This document shows, one piece after another, positions 1 through 9,076 of a stretch of 64,000 bases of DNA (positions are counted from its first letter, which is position 1; every line of letters begins with the position of its first letter). The notes beneath the pieces were generated by a model. It had not been told where the DNA came from and ran no database searches. It saw only the letters and a program-made list of their open reading frames with translations. Made by a program: the position numbers and the translations under genes. The DNA is taken from NCBI GenBank assembly GCA_937967995.1, contig CALBTB010000010.1, forward strand, positions 248,001 through 312,000, read 5' to 3'. Source of the stretch: an uncultured Gammaproteobacteria bacterium. GTDB taxonomy: Bacteria > Pseudomonadota > Gammaproteobacteria > UBA6429 > Thiohalophilaceae.

Positions 1-7
1 GATATGC

Positions 8-568
8 ATGGTCAGTTTAGAAACTCCGATCTGTGACTTTGGTAAACCGGCCATCGACTTTGCCCTTCCCGGTGTGGATGGCAAGACATGGACACTGGCG
101 GACTGTCGTGGCGAGAAGGGCCTGCTGGTCATGTTTATCTGTAACCACTGTCCCTACGTCAAGGCCGTTCGGGAGCGTATTGTGCGTGATACGCGTGAGC
201 TGCTTCAATACGGCATTAATAGTGTGGCTATTATGTCCAATGATCCGTCCCAGTATGAAGAAGACTCACTGGAGAACATGCAGCGCATCGCGGCCGAGCT
301 GGATTTCCCCTTTCCCTACCTGCTGGACGAGAGTCAGGCGGTGGCAAAGGCCTATGGGGCGGTGTGTACCCCGGACTTTTTCGGTTATAACGCTGATTTG
401 ACGCTTCAGTATCGTGGTCGCCTGGATGCCAGCCGCAAGGATACGGCGCCAGCAGACGCACGACGCGACCTGTTCGAGGCCATGGTCCATATCGCGCAAA
501 CCGGGCAGGGTCCACAGGACCAGATCCCGTCAATGGGGTGCTCCATCAAGTGGAAAGAGGCATCCTGA
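8..568 (+). CDS. Thioredoxin-family (AhpC/TSA-like redoxin) protein
   Basis: This 186-residue cytosolic redoxin has the family's length and no signal peptide. The redox motif C-N-H-C at residues 45-48 (followed by PYVKAV) sits after the second strand, as in the thioredoxin-like AhpC/TSA family. The C-terminal GCSIKWK block is also typical of this subgroup. It probably reduces a peroxide or a protein disulfide, but the substrate cannot be read from the sequence. It begins 8 bases into the window, so its upstream context is missing. It stands about 330 bases before the transketolase gene and is unlikely to share its translation unit. Family assignment is firm; function is generic. Confidence 0.85.
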   Translation: MVSLETPICDFGKPAIDFALPGVDGKTWTLADCRGEKGLLVMFICNHCPYVKAVRERIVRDTRELLQYGINSVAIMSNDPSQYEEDSLENMQRIAAELDFPFPYLLDESQAVAKAYGAVCTPDFFGYNADLTLQYRGRLDASRKDTAPADARRDLFEAMVHIAQTGQGPQDQIPSMGCSIKWKEAS

Positions 569-901
569 GGCGTTGTGACAGCGACCGAATAAATTCAATT
601 TATTCTTTATTATTAGGGTTTTATCGAACCGACTCACCAGAGCTATTGCCGCGGGGTGCCTAAAAATGGGAAAATCGCCCGCTCATTCGCGACGCCGGCA
701 ACAATAGTGATAGTTGAACAGGCGGACGCAACAGGCGCATAACTGAAATTCCAGGCCTGATACAAGCATCAGCAGGGGATTCCCGGCGACAGATTGTTTA
801 ACCGTACCCTAATGGGGTGCGGACGGATTCTTTTTCAACTTTTGGGGCTGAATGTCATGACAACAGAAACAGCAACAGTAAAAGCAGCAGGAGCAACAGC
901 G
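569..901. other. Intergenic region upstream of tkt
   Basis: About 330 bases separate the redoxin stop from the preferred transketolase start. An AT-rich patch lies around 590-625. No convincing sigma-70 promoter, riboswitch or small gene was recognised. The main tkt promoter, possibly for the whole glycolytic/Calvin cluster, must lie here or upstream. Confidence 0.4.
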
Positions 902-2890
902 ATGCCTTCACGTAGAGAACTTGCCAATGCCGTTCGCGCATTGAGTATGGACGCCGTCCAGAAAGCCAAATCCGGTCATCCCGGCGCACCGATGGGCATG
1001 GCCGATATTGCCGAGGTCCTGTGGAACGATCACATGAAGCACAATCCGACCAATCCGAAATGGTTTGATCGGGATCGGTTCGTTCTTTCCAACGGTCACG
1101 GGTCCATGTTGATTTACTCCCTGCTGCACCTGACCGGCTATGAACTGTCCATTGACGATCTGAAAAACTTCCGCCAGCTCCACTCCAAGACACCGGGCCA
1201 CCCGGAATACGGCTATGCACCGGGCGTGGAAACCACCACCGGTCCACTCGGACAGGGCATCACCAATGCCGTAGGTATGGCTATCGCTGAAAAAGCCCTG
1301 GCGGCACGTTTTAACCAGAAAGGCCACGAGATTGTGGATCACCACACTTATGTATTCCTGGGTGATGGCTGTCTCATGGAAGGCATTTCACATGAAGCCT
1401 GTTCACTGGCCGGCACCCTGGGGCTGGGCAAACTGATTGCCTTCTGGGACGACAACGGTATTTCCATCGATGGTCATGTCGAAGGCTGGTTTACCGACGA
1501 TACGCCGAAGCGTTTTGAATCCTACGGCTGGCACGTGATTGCCGATGTGGACGGTCACGATCCGGATGCTGTTGCCAAAGCCATCGAACTGGCCAAGGCC
1601 ATGACGGACAAGCCAACCATGATCTGCTGCAAAACCACCATTGGTTTTGGCTCACCAAACAAGGCCGGCAGCCATGCCTGTCACGGTGCGCCGCTGGGTG
1701 AAGACGAAATCAACCTGACCAAGGCCGCACTGGGCTGGGATCATGGTCCGTTTGAAGTACCGAAAGAGATTTACAACGGCTGGGATGCTAAAGATAAAGG
1801 CGCCGCTGCTGAAGCCGAATGGAATAAAAAATTCGCGGCCTATAAAAAAGATTTTCCGGAACTGGCTGCTGAATTCGAACGCCGTATGAACGGCGATTTG
1901 CCGGCAGACTGGGCGGCCAAAGCCGACGAGTTTGTTCAGTCCGTTGTCGCGGAAGAAAAAACCACCGCAACCCGTCATGCATCACTGGCCGCGATTGAAG
2001 GCTATGCCAAGGTACTGCCGGAACTGTTTGGTGGTTCCGCGGACCTGGGTTGTTCCAACATGACCGAATGGTCCACCTACAAACCGATGCGTGCCGATCA
2101 ACCGGATGCCAATTACATCAACTACGGTGTGCGTGAGTTTGGTATGTCCGCCATGATGAATGGCCTGGCATTGCACGGTGGTGTCATTCCATTTGGTGCA
2201 ACCTTCCTGATGTTCTCGGAATATGCCCGAAATGCAATTCGTATGGCGGCGCTGATGAAGATTCGCAGCATTTTTGTTTTCAGTCACGATTCCATCGGTC
2301 TGGGTGAAGACGGTCCGACCCACCAGGCGGTGGAACAGATCCCGACCCTGCGTATGATTCCGAACATGGAAGTATGGCGCGCCTGTGACACCGTGGAGAG
2401 TGCCGTAAGCTGGCGTCTGGCTATCGAACGCAAAGACGGACCAAGCTGCCTGATCTTCTCGCGTCAGAACCTGGATTTCCAGAAACGTACACCGGAACAG
2501 ATTGCCAACATCAGCAAGGGTGGTTACATCCTGAAAGACTGCAAAGGCACACCGGATGCCATCATCATTGCAACCGGTTCGGAAGTCGCGCTTGCCATGG
2601 GTGCCGCGGAAAAACTCGGCAACAAAAAAATCCGCGTCGTCTCCATGCCGTCCACCACCACGTTTGATAAACAGGACGAGGCCTACAAGGAATCTGTCCT
2701 GCCATCATCAGTCACAGCACGTGTGGCAGTTGAAGCGGCTGTCACCGAAGGCTGGTACAAATATGTGGGCATGAACGGCAAGGTGGTTGGTATCGATCGC
2801 TTTGGTGAGTCCGCCCCCGCGGGTCAGTTATTCGAATACTTTGGCTTTACCGTGGACAACGTGGTGAAAGCCGTGGAATCAGTTTTATAA
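902..2890 (+). CDS. tkt: Transketolase
   Basis: Thiamine-diphosphate transketolase, which moves two-carbon units between sugar phosphates in the pentose phosphate and Calvin cycles. The ThDP-binding GDG motif is followed by CLMEGISHEA, and the pyrimidine domain contains the SHDSIGLGEDGPTHQ block. I prefer the ATG at 902 because the protein then begins MPSRRELANAVRAL, matching the usual N-terminus and a 662-residue length close to E. coli TktA (663). An AGGAG sequence lies 8 bases upstream. An in-frame ATG at 857 and an earlier start at 794 would add a Thr/Ala-rich extension with no obvious role. It is the first gene of tkt-gap-pgk-pyk-fba, an arrangement shared with many cbb clusters of autotrophic bacteria. 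Confidence 0.95.
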   Translation: MPSRRELANAVRALSMDAVQKAKSGHPGAPMGMADIAEVLWNDHMKHNPTNPKWFDRDRFVLSNGHGSMLIYSLLHLTGYELSIDDLKNFRQLHSKTPGHPEYGYAPGVETTTGPLGQGITNAVGMAIAEKALAARFNQKGHEIVDHHTYVFLGDGCLMEGISHEACSLAGTLGLGKLIAFWDDNGISIDGHVEGWFTDDTPKRFESYGWHVIADVDGHDPDAVAKAIELAKAMTDKPTMICCKTTIGFGSPNKAGSHACHGAPLGEDEINLTKAALGWDHGPFEVPKEIYNGWDAKDKGAAAEAEWNKKFAAYKKDFPELAAEFERRMNGDLPADWAAKADEFVQSVVAEEKTTATRHASLAAIEGYAKVLPELFGGSADLGCSNMTEWSTYKPMRADQPDANYINYGVREFGMSAMMNGLALHGGVIPFGATFLMFSEYARNAIRMAALMKIRSIFVFSHDSIGLGEDGPTHQAVEQIPTLRMIPNMEVWRACDTVESAVSWRLAIERKDGPSCLIFSRQNLDFQKRTPEQIANISKGGYILKDCKGTPDAIIIATGSEVALAMGAAEKLGNKKIRVVSMPSTTTFDKQDEAYKESVLPSSVTARVAVEAAVTEGWYKYVGMNGKVVGIDRFGESAPAGQLFEYFGFTVDNVVKAVESVL

Positions 2891-2929
2891 AAATTTTGTA
2901 ATTCATAATATTGCTAGGAGAAGTACAAC

Positions 2930-3934
2930 ATGACTATTAAAGTCGGTATTAACGGTTTCGGCCGTATCGGTCGTATGGTGTTTCGCGCTGTATACAAGGA
3001 ATTCAAGGACATCGAGATTGTCGGCATCAACGATCTGCTTGACGCTGATTACCTGGCCTACATGCTGAAGTACGATTCAGTTCACGGTCGTTTCGGTGGT
3101 ACGGTTGAAGGTGGTGACGGCTGCATGGTCGTTGACGGTAAGAAAATCCGTCTGACTGCAGAACGCGATCCCGCCAACCTGAAGTGGAATGAAGTCGGCG
3201 CCGACATCGTTATCGACTCCACCGGTTTCTTCCTGACCGAAGAAGGTTGCCAGAAGCACATCGACGCCGGTGCCAAGAAAGTCGTGATGTCAGCCCCATC
3301 CAAAGATGGCACACCGATGTTTGTGTACGGTGTTAACCACGATTCCTATGCCGGTCAGGCGATTGTGTCTGCCGCGTCCTGTACCACCAACTGTCTGGCG
3401 CCGGTTGCCAAAGTCCTGAACGACAACTGGGGCATCAAGCGTGGCCTGATGACAACCGTGCACGCCGCAACCGCAACCCAAAAAACCGTTGACGGCCCGT
3501 CTGCCAAAGACTGGCGCGGTGGTCGTGGTATTCTGGAAAACATCATTCCGTCTTCTACCGGTGCCGCCAAAGCGGTTGGCGTTGTACTGCCGGAACTGAA
3601 TGGTAAGCTGACCGGTATGGCGTTCCGCGTACCGACATCTGACGTGTCTGTTGTGGACCTGACCTGTGAACTCAACAAGGAAGCCAAGTACGAAGATATC
3701 TGTGCTGCCATGAAAAAGGCCTCTGAAACCGGTGATATCAGCAAGACGCTGGCATACACCGAAGATAAAGTGGTTTCCACTGATTTCCGTGGTGTTGGTT
3801 ATTCATCGATTTTCGATGCCGGCGCGGGTATCCAGCTGGATGGCACCTTCGTCAAGGTCGTGTCCTGGTATGACAATGAGTATGGTTATACCTGTAACAT
3901 GATGCGGTTTGTCGAACACGTCGCCGCAAATTAA
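2930..3934 (+). CDS. gap: Glyceraldehyde-3-phosphate dehydrogenase, type I
   Basis: A 334-residue GAPDH that interconverts glyceraldehyde 3-phosphate and 1,3-bisphosphoglycerate. The Rossmann motif GINGFGRIGR is at residues 7-16. The catalytic cysteine is Cys151 in SAASCTTNCLAP. The residues after the second strand (VGINDLLD) match NAD-preferring enzymes such as E. coli GapA. The start has an AGGAG ribosome site and lies 39 bases after tkt. A long inverted repeat and a terminator-like hairpin follow the stop, so expression of pgk may be partly uncoupled. In a Calvin-cycle setting the same protein would run in the reductive direction. Confidence 0.97.
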   Translation: MTIKVGINGFGRIGRMVFRAVYKEFKDIEIVGINDLLDADYLAYMLKYDSVHGRFGGTVEGGDGCMVVDGKKIRLTAERDPANLKWNEVGADIVIDSTGFFLTEEGCQKHIDAGAKKVVMSAPSKDGTPMFVYGVNHDSYAGQAIVSAASCTTNCLAPVAKVLNDNWGIKRGLMTTVHAATATQKTVDGPSAKDWRGGRGILENIIPSSTGAAKAVGVVLPELNGKLTGMAFRVPTSDVSVVDLTCELNKEAKYEDICAAMKKASETGDISKTLAYTEDKVVSTDFRGVGYSSIFDAGAGIQLDGTFVKVVSWYDNEYGYTCNMMRFVEHVAAN

Positions 3935-3935
3935 G

Positions 3936-4042
3936 GATCTTTTGTCCGCTGGCTGTGTTGCTGTCCGGTATTCGAAATACACATGTGCTACATGCACACT
4001 GCGTTTTCAAAACCGGACAGCGCCTACCCAGCGAACAAAATC
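3936..4042. repeat. Long imperfect inverted repeat between gap and pgk
   Basis: The left arm (about 3939-3969) and right arm (about 4010-4040) pair imperfectly over roughly 30 bases, both carrying a CTGTCCGGT core. The centre (about 3978-4003) contains a further near-palindrome, CATGTGCTACATG. The element starts one base after the gap stop codon. It looks like a REP/MITE-class mobile hairpin or a large RNA stem that could slow transcription or protect the 3' end of gap mRNA. No second copy was noticed in this window. Confidence 0.6.
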
Positions 4043-4151
4043 TCTCTTAATTTTTTATTAAGCGGCCCATTTTAATTACTCGCTTAGTTGAAATTTGTAC
4101 GCTTAAAACTTTTTCAAATGCGAAAATGTTAAAATTAATTGATGAATTTGA

Positions 4152-4178
4152 GGGTGGGCGTTCGCCCGCCCTTTATTC
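4152..4178 (+). terminator. Terminator-like hairpin upstream of pgk
   Basis: Positions 4152-4160 (GGGTGGGCG) pair with 4163-4171 (CGCCCGCCC, one G-U pair), followed by TTTATT. It is a GC-rich stem with a short, imperfect T-tract and would probably end or attenuate transcription from gap. The sequence between it and pgk (4180-4263) is very AT-rich and could hold a separate pgk promoter, but I could not fix its elements. Confidence 0.55.
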
Positions 4179-4263
4179 GTTTAGATGAATAAAAAGTTTA
4201 ACAAGAGTTATTTGCTAAAAAATAATTTAGCTAATTGCTTTTAAAAATTTACAGGAGCTCAAC

Positions 4264-5442
4264 ATGTCTTTTATTAAACTGACCGATCTGGATCTTGCCG
4301 GTAAACGCGTTTTGATTCGTGCGGATCTGAACGTTCCCGTCAAGGATGGAAAAGTGACGTCTGATGCGCGTATTACTGCCTCTATGCCGACCATCGAACA
4401 CTGCATGAAAGCCGGTGCCAAAGTGATGGTCATGTCACATCGCGGTCGTCCGGAAGAAGGCAAGGTCGACGAAGAAAATTCCATGCAACCTATTGCGGCT
4501 GACATGTCCGCCAAGCTGGGCAAGGAAGTGCGTCTGATCAAGGATTACCTGGATAACGCACCAAACGTTGCCGAAGGCGAGTGTGTGTTACTGGAGAACG
4601 TTCGTTTTAATGCCGGCGAAAAGAAAGACGATGAAACGCTGGCAAAGAAATATGCTGCACTGTGTGACGTATTTGTGATGGATGCATTTGGTACTGCACA
4701 CCGTGCCCAGGCGTCCACGCATGGCGCCGGCAAATTTGCTCCGACCGCCTGTGCCGGTTTGTTACTGGCCGAAGAACTGGATGCACTGGCCAAGGCACTG
4801 GCCAATCCGGCACGTCCGATGGTCGCCATCGTGGGCGGCTCAAAAGTGTCAACCAAACTGACAGTGCTTGAAGCGTTGTCAGAAAAAGTGGATCAACTGG
4901 TTGTCGGTGGCGGTATTGCCAACACCTTCTTGAAAGCGACCGGTAAAAACGTCGGCAAGTCGTTGTGTGAAGACGATCTGGTGGATACGGCCAAAGCGCT
5001 CATGGAAAAAATGAATGAGCGTGGCGCGAGCATTCCCATCGCAACCGATGTCGTGTGCGGTAAAAAGTTTGACGAAAATGAGCCGGCCGTGCTCAAGGAT
5101 GCCGGTGACGTAGAAGATGATGACATGATATTCGATATCGGCCCCAATTCAGCCAAGGAACTGGCCGACATCATCAGCAAGGCCGGCACAATTGTCTGGA
5201 ATGGTCCGGTCGGTGTATTTGAATTCGATCAGTTTGGTGAAGGTACCAAAACGGTCTCCATGGCCATTGCCAATGCCAAGGGTTTCAGCCTGGCCGGTGG
5301 CGGTGACACCATTGCAGCGATCCAGAAATATGACATTTATGACAAGGTGTCGTACATCTCGACGGCCGGTGGTGCCTTCCTCGAATACCTGGAAGGCAAG
5401 ACATTACCTGCGGTAGCGATGCTTGAGGAACGCGGTAAATAA
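4264..5442 (+). CDS. pgk: Phosphoglycerate kinase
   Basis: A 392-residue phosphoglycerate kinase, which transfers phosphate between 1,3-bisphosphoglycerate and ADP. The N-terminal substrate-binding signature RADLNVPVKDGKV and the basic motif SHRGRP are present. The C-terminal nucleotide domain contains GGGDTIAAI near the end. The ATG follows a CAGGAG ribosome site at the usual spacing. It is separated from gap by a 329-base region with hairpins and is followed 55 bases later by pyk. Length and motifs are complete. Confidence 0.97.
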   Translation: MSFIKLTDLDLAGKRVLIRADLNVPVKDGKVTSDARITASMPTIEHCMKAGAKVMVMSHRGRPEEGKVDEENSMQPIAADMSAKLGKEVRLIKDYLDNAPNVAEGECVLLENVRFNAGEKKDDETLAKKYAALCDVFVMDAFGTAHRAQASTHGAGKFAPTACAGLLLAEELDALAKALANPARPMVAIVGGSKVSTKLTVLEALSEKVDQLVVGGGIANTFLKATGKNVGKSLCEDDLVDTAKALMEKMNERGASIPIATDVVCGKKFDENEPAVLKDAGDVEDDDMIFDIGPNSAKELADIISKAGTIVWNGPVGVFEFDQFGEGTKTVSMAIANAKGFSLAGGGDTIAAIQKYDIYDKVSYISTAGGAFLEYLEGKTLPAVAMLEERGK

Positions 5443-5497
5443 CACAGGGATCGTTTATACTAGCGGCCCTGGATATCAAGCGAGATAAAAGGACACG

Positions 5498-6955
5498 ATG
5501 TTACGCAGAACCAAAATAATAGCCACGCTCGGCCCTTCCACCGATGACCCCAAGATGCTGGACAAGATTCTTGAGGCAGGTGTGGATGTGGTGCGCATCA
5601 ACATGTCCCACGGGACTGTTGAGGAACATCTCGATCGCGCTGAACGGATTCGTAACCGCGCTCGCGCACATGGCCGTCAGGTCGGTGTGCTGGCGGATTT
5701 ACAGGGTCCGAAGATTCGTATCGAAAAATTCAAGCAGGGCAAGATCATGCTTGAAGAGGGCGATACCTTCATTCTGGACACACGTTGTGGTGAGAATGAT
5801 GGCAATCAGGAGCGGGTTGGTCTGGCATACAAGCAGTTACCGCATGATGTGAAACGGGGTGACACCCTGTTGCTCGATGACGGCCGGCTGGTGTTGTGGG
5901 TCAACGAATCCAACGATACAGAAGTGATTTGCCGTGTGGTCGTCGGTGGTGAGCTGAGCGACCGTAAAGGTATCAACCGTCAGGGTGGTGGACTGTCTGC
6001 GCCGGCATTGACGGATAAAGACCGGGCCGATATCAAAACCGCCGCCAAAATGGATGTGGATTATCTGGCCGTCTCATTCGTCAGAAATGCGTCGGATGTT
6101 GAAGAAGCACGCAGCCTGTTACTGGAAGCCGGTTGCAAGGGCGGAATTGTTTCCAAGATTGAGCGCGCCGAGTGCCTGGATGTGGTGGATGAAATCATCA
6201 AGGCCTCTGATGCGATCATGATTGCCCGTGGTGACCTGGGTGTGGAAATTGGTGACGCAGCATTACCACCGGTGCAAAAGAAACTGATTAGTTCGGCGCG
6301 TACACATAACCGGGTCGCTATTACGGCCACCCAGATGATGGAATCCATGATTTCCAGTCAGTTACCGACCCGCGCCGAGGTGTTTGACGTGGCCAATGCG
6401 GTGCTGGATGGTACCGACGCGGTGATGTTGTCTGCCGAGACGGCGACCGGTAAATACCCGGACAAGGCCATCGCTGCGATGGATCGCATCTGCCGGGAAG
6501 CCGAGAAACAGCGTGAGGTGACCCGCTCCGACCACCGTATTGATACAAAATTCGAACGCATTGACGAAGCCATCGCTATGGCAACCATGTATTCGGCCAA
6601 CCACCTGCAGGTGAAGGCGATTGCAGCCCTGACTGAGTCCGGTTCGACGGCCCTGTGGATGTCCCGAATCAGCTCGGGTATCCCGATTTATGCCTTGACG
6701 CAACATGTCCAGACGCGTAGAAAAGTAACCCTCTACCGAGGGGTCTACCCGGTCAGTTTCGAGCCGACCACCAAGGACCACGCCGAGGTCAACAAGGAAG
6801 CCGTGGACGAGCTGCTCCGCCGGGGCGCTGTCCGAGATGGGGACCTGGTCGTCATCACCAAGGGTGACATGATGGGTGTCCTGGGTGGCACGAATGCGAT
6901 GAAAATTGTCCGTGTTGGTGAACTCATCGATTCAAACAACCACACGGCTGAATGA
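5498..6955 (+). CDS. pyk: Pyruvate kinase (PykA-like)
   Basis: A 485-residue pyruvate kinase that forms pyruvate and ATP from phosphoenolpyruvate. The N-terminus RRTKIIATLGPS and the VRINMSHG block are typical. The catalytic-lysine region SKIERAE and the metal-binding stretch IARGDLGVEI are intact. Length and overall character fit the type II (PykA) enzymes of gammaproteobacteria. It sits between pgk and fba with short spacers, so it is probably cotranscribed with them. A glycolytic-exit enzyme inside a Calvin-type cluster would link triose phosphate output to central metabolism. Confidence 0.96.
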   Translation: MLRRTKIIATLGPSTDDPKMLDKILEAGVDVVRINMSHGTVEEHLDRAERIRNRARAHGRQVGVLADLQGPKIRIEKFKQGKIMLEEGDTFILDTRCGENDGNQERVGLAYKQLPHDVKRGDTLLLDDGRLVLWVNESNDTEVICRVVVGGELSDRKGINRQGGGLSAPALTDKDRADIKTAAKMDVDYLAVSFVRNASDVEEARSLLLEAGCKGGIVSKIERAECLDVVDEIIKASDAIMIARGDLGVEIGDAALPPVQKKLISSARTHNRVAITATQMMESMISSQLPTRAEVFDVANAVLDGTDAVMLSAETATGKYPDKAIAAMDRICREAEKQREVTRSDHRIDTKFERIDEAIAMATMYSANHLQVKAIAALTESGSTALWMSRISSGIPIYALTQHVQTRRKVTLYRGVYPVSFEPTTKDHAEVNKEAVDELLRRGAVRDGDLVVITKGDMMGVLGGTNAMKIVRVGELIDSNNHTAE

Positions 6956-7008
6956 TTAAATTTATATAAATCAATAAGTTAAGAAGCAACTTTAAAAGGA
7001 GGTCCAAA

Positions 7009-8082
7009 ATGGCCCTTATTTCACTTCGACAACTGCTGGATCACGCCGCCGAGAATGGCTATGGCATGCCGGCATTCAACGTAAATAACATGGAACAGGT
7101 CCATGCCATCATGCAGGCCGCGGACGAAACCGACAGCCCGGTCATTATGCAGGGTTCCGCCGGTGCGCGCTCCTACGCGGGCGAACCGTTCCTGCGTCAC
7201 CTGATTACCGCGGCTCTGGAAATGTATCCGCATATTCCGGTTGTGATGCACCAGGATCACGGTGCGGCACCGGGTGTTTGCCTGCGCTCCATTCAATCCG
7301 GCTTCAGCTCGGTGATGATGGACGGCTCCCTGATGGAAGACATGAAGACCCCGGCCTCCTTTGAATACAACGTTGAAGTGACTCGCAAGGTTGTGGAAAT
7401 GGCGCATGCCGGCGGTGTTTCTGTGGAAGGCGAACTGGGCTGCCTGGGCTCACTGGAAACCGGTGAAATGGGTGAGGAAGACGGCCACGGCGCGGAAGGC
7501 AAGCTGGATATGGATATGCTGTTGACCGGTGTTGAAGAAGCCGCTGATTTTGTCTCCAAGACCGGCGTGGATGCCCTGGCGATTGCTATTGGTACCTCAC
7601 ACGGCGCTTATAAATTCACCAAGGAGCCGACTGGCGAAATCCTGCGTATCGACCGCATCAAGGAAATCCATGCCCGCATTCCTAACACCCACCTGGTCAT
7701 GCACGGCTCTTCTTCAGTACCGCAGGACTGGCTGGAGATCATCAATAACTACGGCGGTGACATGGGTCAGACTTATGGTGTACCGGTTGAAGAAATCCAG
7801 GAAGGCATCAAGCACGGTGTGGCCAAGGTCAATATTGATACTGACCTGCGCATGGCATCGACCGGCGCGATTCGCAAGCACCTGGCGGACAACCCCAGTA
7901 ACTTCGATCCTCGCAAGTTCCTGAAGGAATCCACCAAGGCGATGAAGGAAATCTGCAAGGCCCGTTATGAAGCCTTTGGCTGTGCTGGCAATGCGTCCAA
8001 GATCAAGCCAATCAGCCTGGAAGAAATGGTCAAGCGCTACGCCTCTGGCGAGCTGGATCAGAAGGTCACCAAGGCAGCCTGA
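7009..8082 (+). CDS. fba: Fructose-bisphosphate aldolase, class II, Calvin-cycle subtype
   Basis: A 357-residue zinc-dependent aldolase that condenses dihydroxyacetone phosphate with glyceraldehyde 3-phosphate (or erythrose 4-phosphate in the Calvin cycle). The MHQDHG motif at residues 80-85 supplies the catalytic Asp83 and zinc ligand His84. GTSHGAYKF and VNIDTDLR follow in order. Length and N-terminus (MALISLRQLLDHAAENGYG) match the CbbA/Fba subtype found in autotrophs. An almost perfect Shine-Dalgarno (AAAGGAGGT) precedes the ATG, suggesting high expression. It is the last gene of the cluster and is followed by an intrinsic terminator. Confidence 0.96.
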   Translation: MALISLRQLLDHAAENGYGMPAFNVNNMEQVHAIMQAADETDSPVIMQGSAGARSYAGEPFLRHLITAALEMYPHIPVVMHQDHGAAPGVCLRSIQSGFSSVMMDGSLMEDMKTPASFEYNVEVTRKVVEMAHAGGVSVEGELGCLGSLETGEMGEEDGHGAEGKLDMDMLLTGVEEAADFVSKTGVDALAIAIGTSHGAYKFTKEPTGEILRIDRIKEIHARIPNTHLVMHGSSSVPQDWLEIINNYGGDMGQTYGVPVEEIQEGIKHGVAKVNIDTDLRMASTGAIRKHLADNPSNFDPRKFLKESTKAMKEICKARYEAFGCAGNASKIKPISLEEMVKRYASGELDQKVTKAA

Positions 8083-8112
8083 TCACGACCATTTTTGCAA
8101 TTTGTAAGACCC

Positions 8113-8145
8113 AAAGGGCGAGTTTTATCACTCGCCCTTTTTTTT
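8113..8145 (+). terminator. Intrinsic terminator after fba
   Basis: Positions 8113-8122 (AAAGGGCGAG) pair perfectly with 8131-8140 (CTCGCCCTTT) around an 8-base loop and run into an eight-T tract. It lies 30 bases after the fba stop and closes the tkt-gap-pgk-pyk-fba cluster. Confidence 0.93.
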
Positions 8146-8266
8146 GCCCATCACTAACTCACTGAATTATAAGTAGAAATCAGGTATTTAAAGTCGACTC
8201 TCAGCCCGACGATACAGTCTTTAGAGGCGCAATTCCGCGTTTTGAGACGGGTATTAGGGACGAAAC

Positions 8267-9076
8267 ATGGGTCGTCGACAGCAACATTCTCGAATAGTGA
8301 CACTCGCAGCGAGGCAATCAACCGGGCGCTGGCTGGCGCCATTGATGATTGTCTCAGCCGCATTGGTGCTGAGTGTGCTGGTCAGTGGCGCCGCAGTTGC
8401 CGCTTCACACCAGAGCTTGCAGGTAAGCAGCCTCGAATTGACTCAACCGGCCCAGCAGGTCGGTTATCGAGCCAACTGGGTGAGCAGAACCACGACACGA
8501 GCCGATCGTGCTTATGACAAGGATGAACCGGTACTCGCACGCCGTTTGTGGGCCGCGCTGGCAGAGCAGGGTGATGCTGACTCTGCTTATAAACTCGGCA
8601 TGATTTACGACATGGGTAATGGCGTGGAACGGGATGCCGCACGCGCCGTTTACTGGTACCGGCGTGCAGCCGAAGATGGCCATCCGCATGCTCAACATAA
8701 CCTGGCAGTCGCCTATGCCAACGGTGATGGCGTCGATATCAATATCAGTCTGGCACTGACCTGGTGGAAACGTGCCGCTCGTCTGGGTAATGCGGATTCA
8801 CAGTACAACCTGGGTATCGTCTATGCGATGGGCGTGCATGGCATCGAGCGGAATATGAGCCTGGCCAAGAAATGGTGGCGCATGGCAGCCCTGAAAGGCG
8901 ATCCCATGGCACAGTACAACCTCGGCACCATTTACGCCAATGGTGATGGACAGGAAGTCACAAGCTATTGTGAAGCAATGCGTTGGTGGGAAAAATCAGC
9001 CGAAAAAGGTGTGCAACAGGCCACCTGGGCACTGGAATTCATCAAGACCCGGCAGGATTTTTCTGCCTGCTGGTAA
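8267..9076 (+). CDS. Sel1-repeat (TPR-like) exported or membrane-anchored protein
   Basis: A 269-residue protein with a basic N-terminus and a hydrophobic segment at about residues 24-46, either a signal peptide or a membrane anchor. Four Sel1-like repeats of about 36 residues follow, roughly 102-137, 138-174, 175-211 and 212-249. Each has the A-x-x-x-L-G-x-x-Y and A-x-x-W-W-x-x-A-A pattern. Such proteins usually scaffold protein-protein contacts in the envelope; the partner here is unknown. The last 35 bases overlap the 3' end of the convergent gene on the minus strand. Confidence 0.8.
   Translation: MGRRQQHSRIVTLAARQSTGRWLAPLMIVSAALVLSVLVSGAAVAASHQSLQVSSLELTQPAQQVGYRANWVSRTTTRADRAYDKDEPVLARRLWAALAEQGDADSAYKLGMIYDMGNGVERDAARAVYWYRRAAEDGHPHAQHNLAVAYANGDGVDINISLALTWWKRAARLGNADSQYNLGIVYAMGVHGIERNMSLAKKWWRMAALKGDPMAQYNLGTIYANGDGQEVTSYCEAMRWWEKSAEKGVQQATWALEFIKTRQDFSACW

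Noticed and set aside
9042..9076. Overlap of the Sel1-repeat gene and the minus-strand hypothetical gene as a possible error in one of them
   Set aside because: A 35-base convergent overlap is common in bacteria; both stops are clear and no frameshift is needed.
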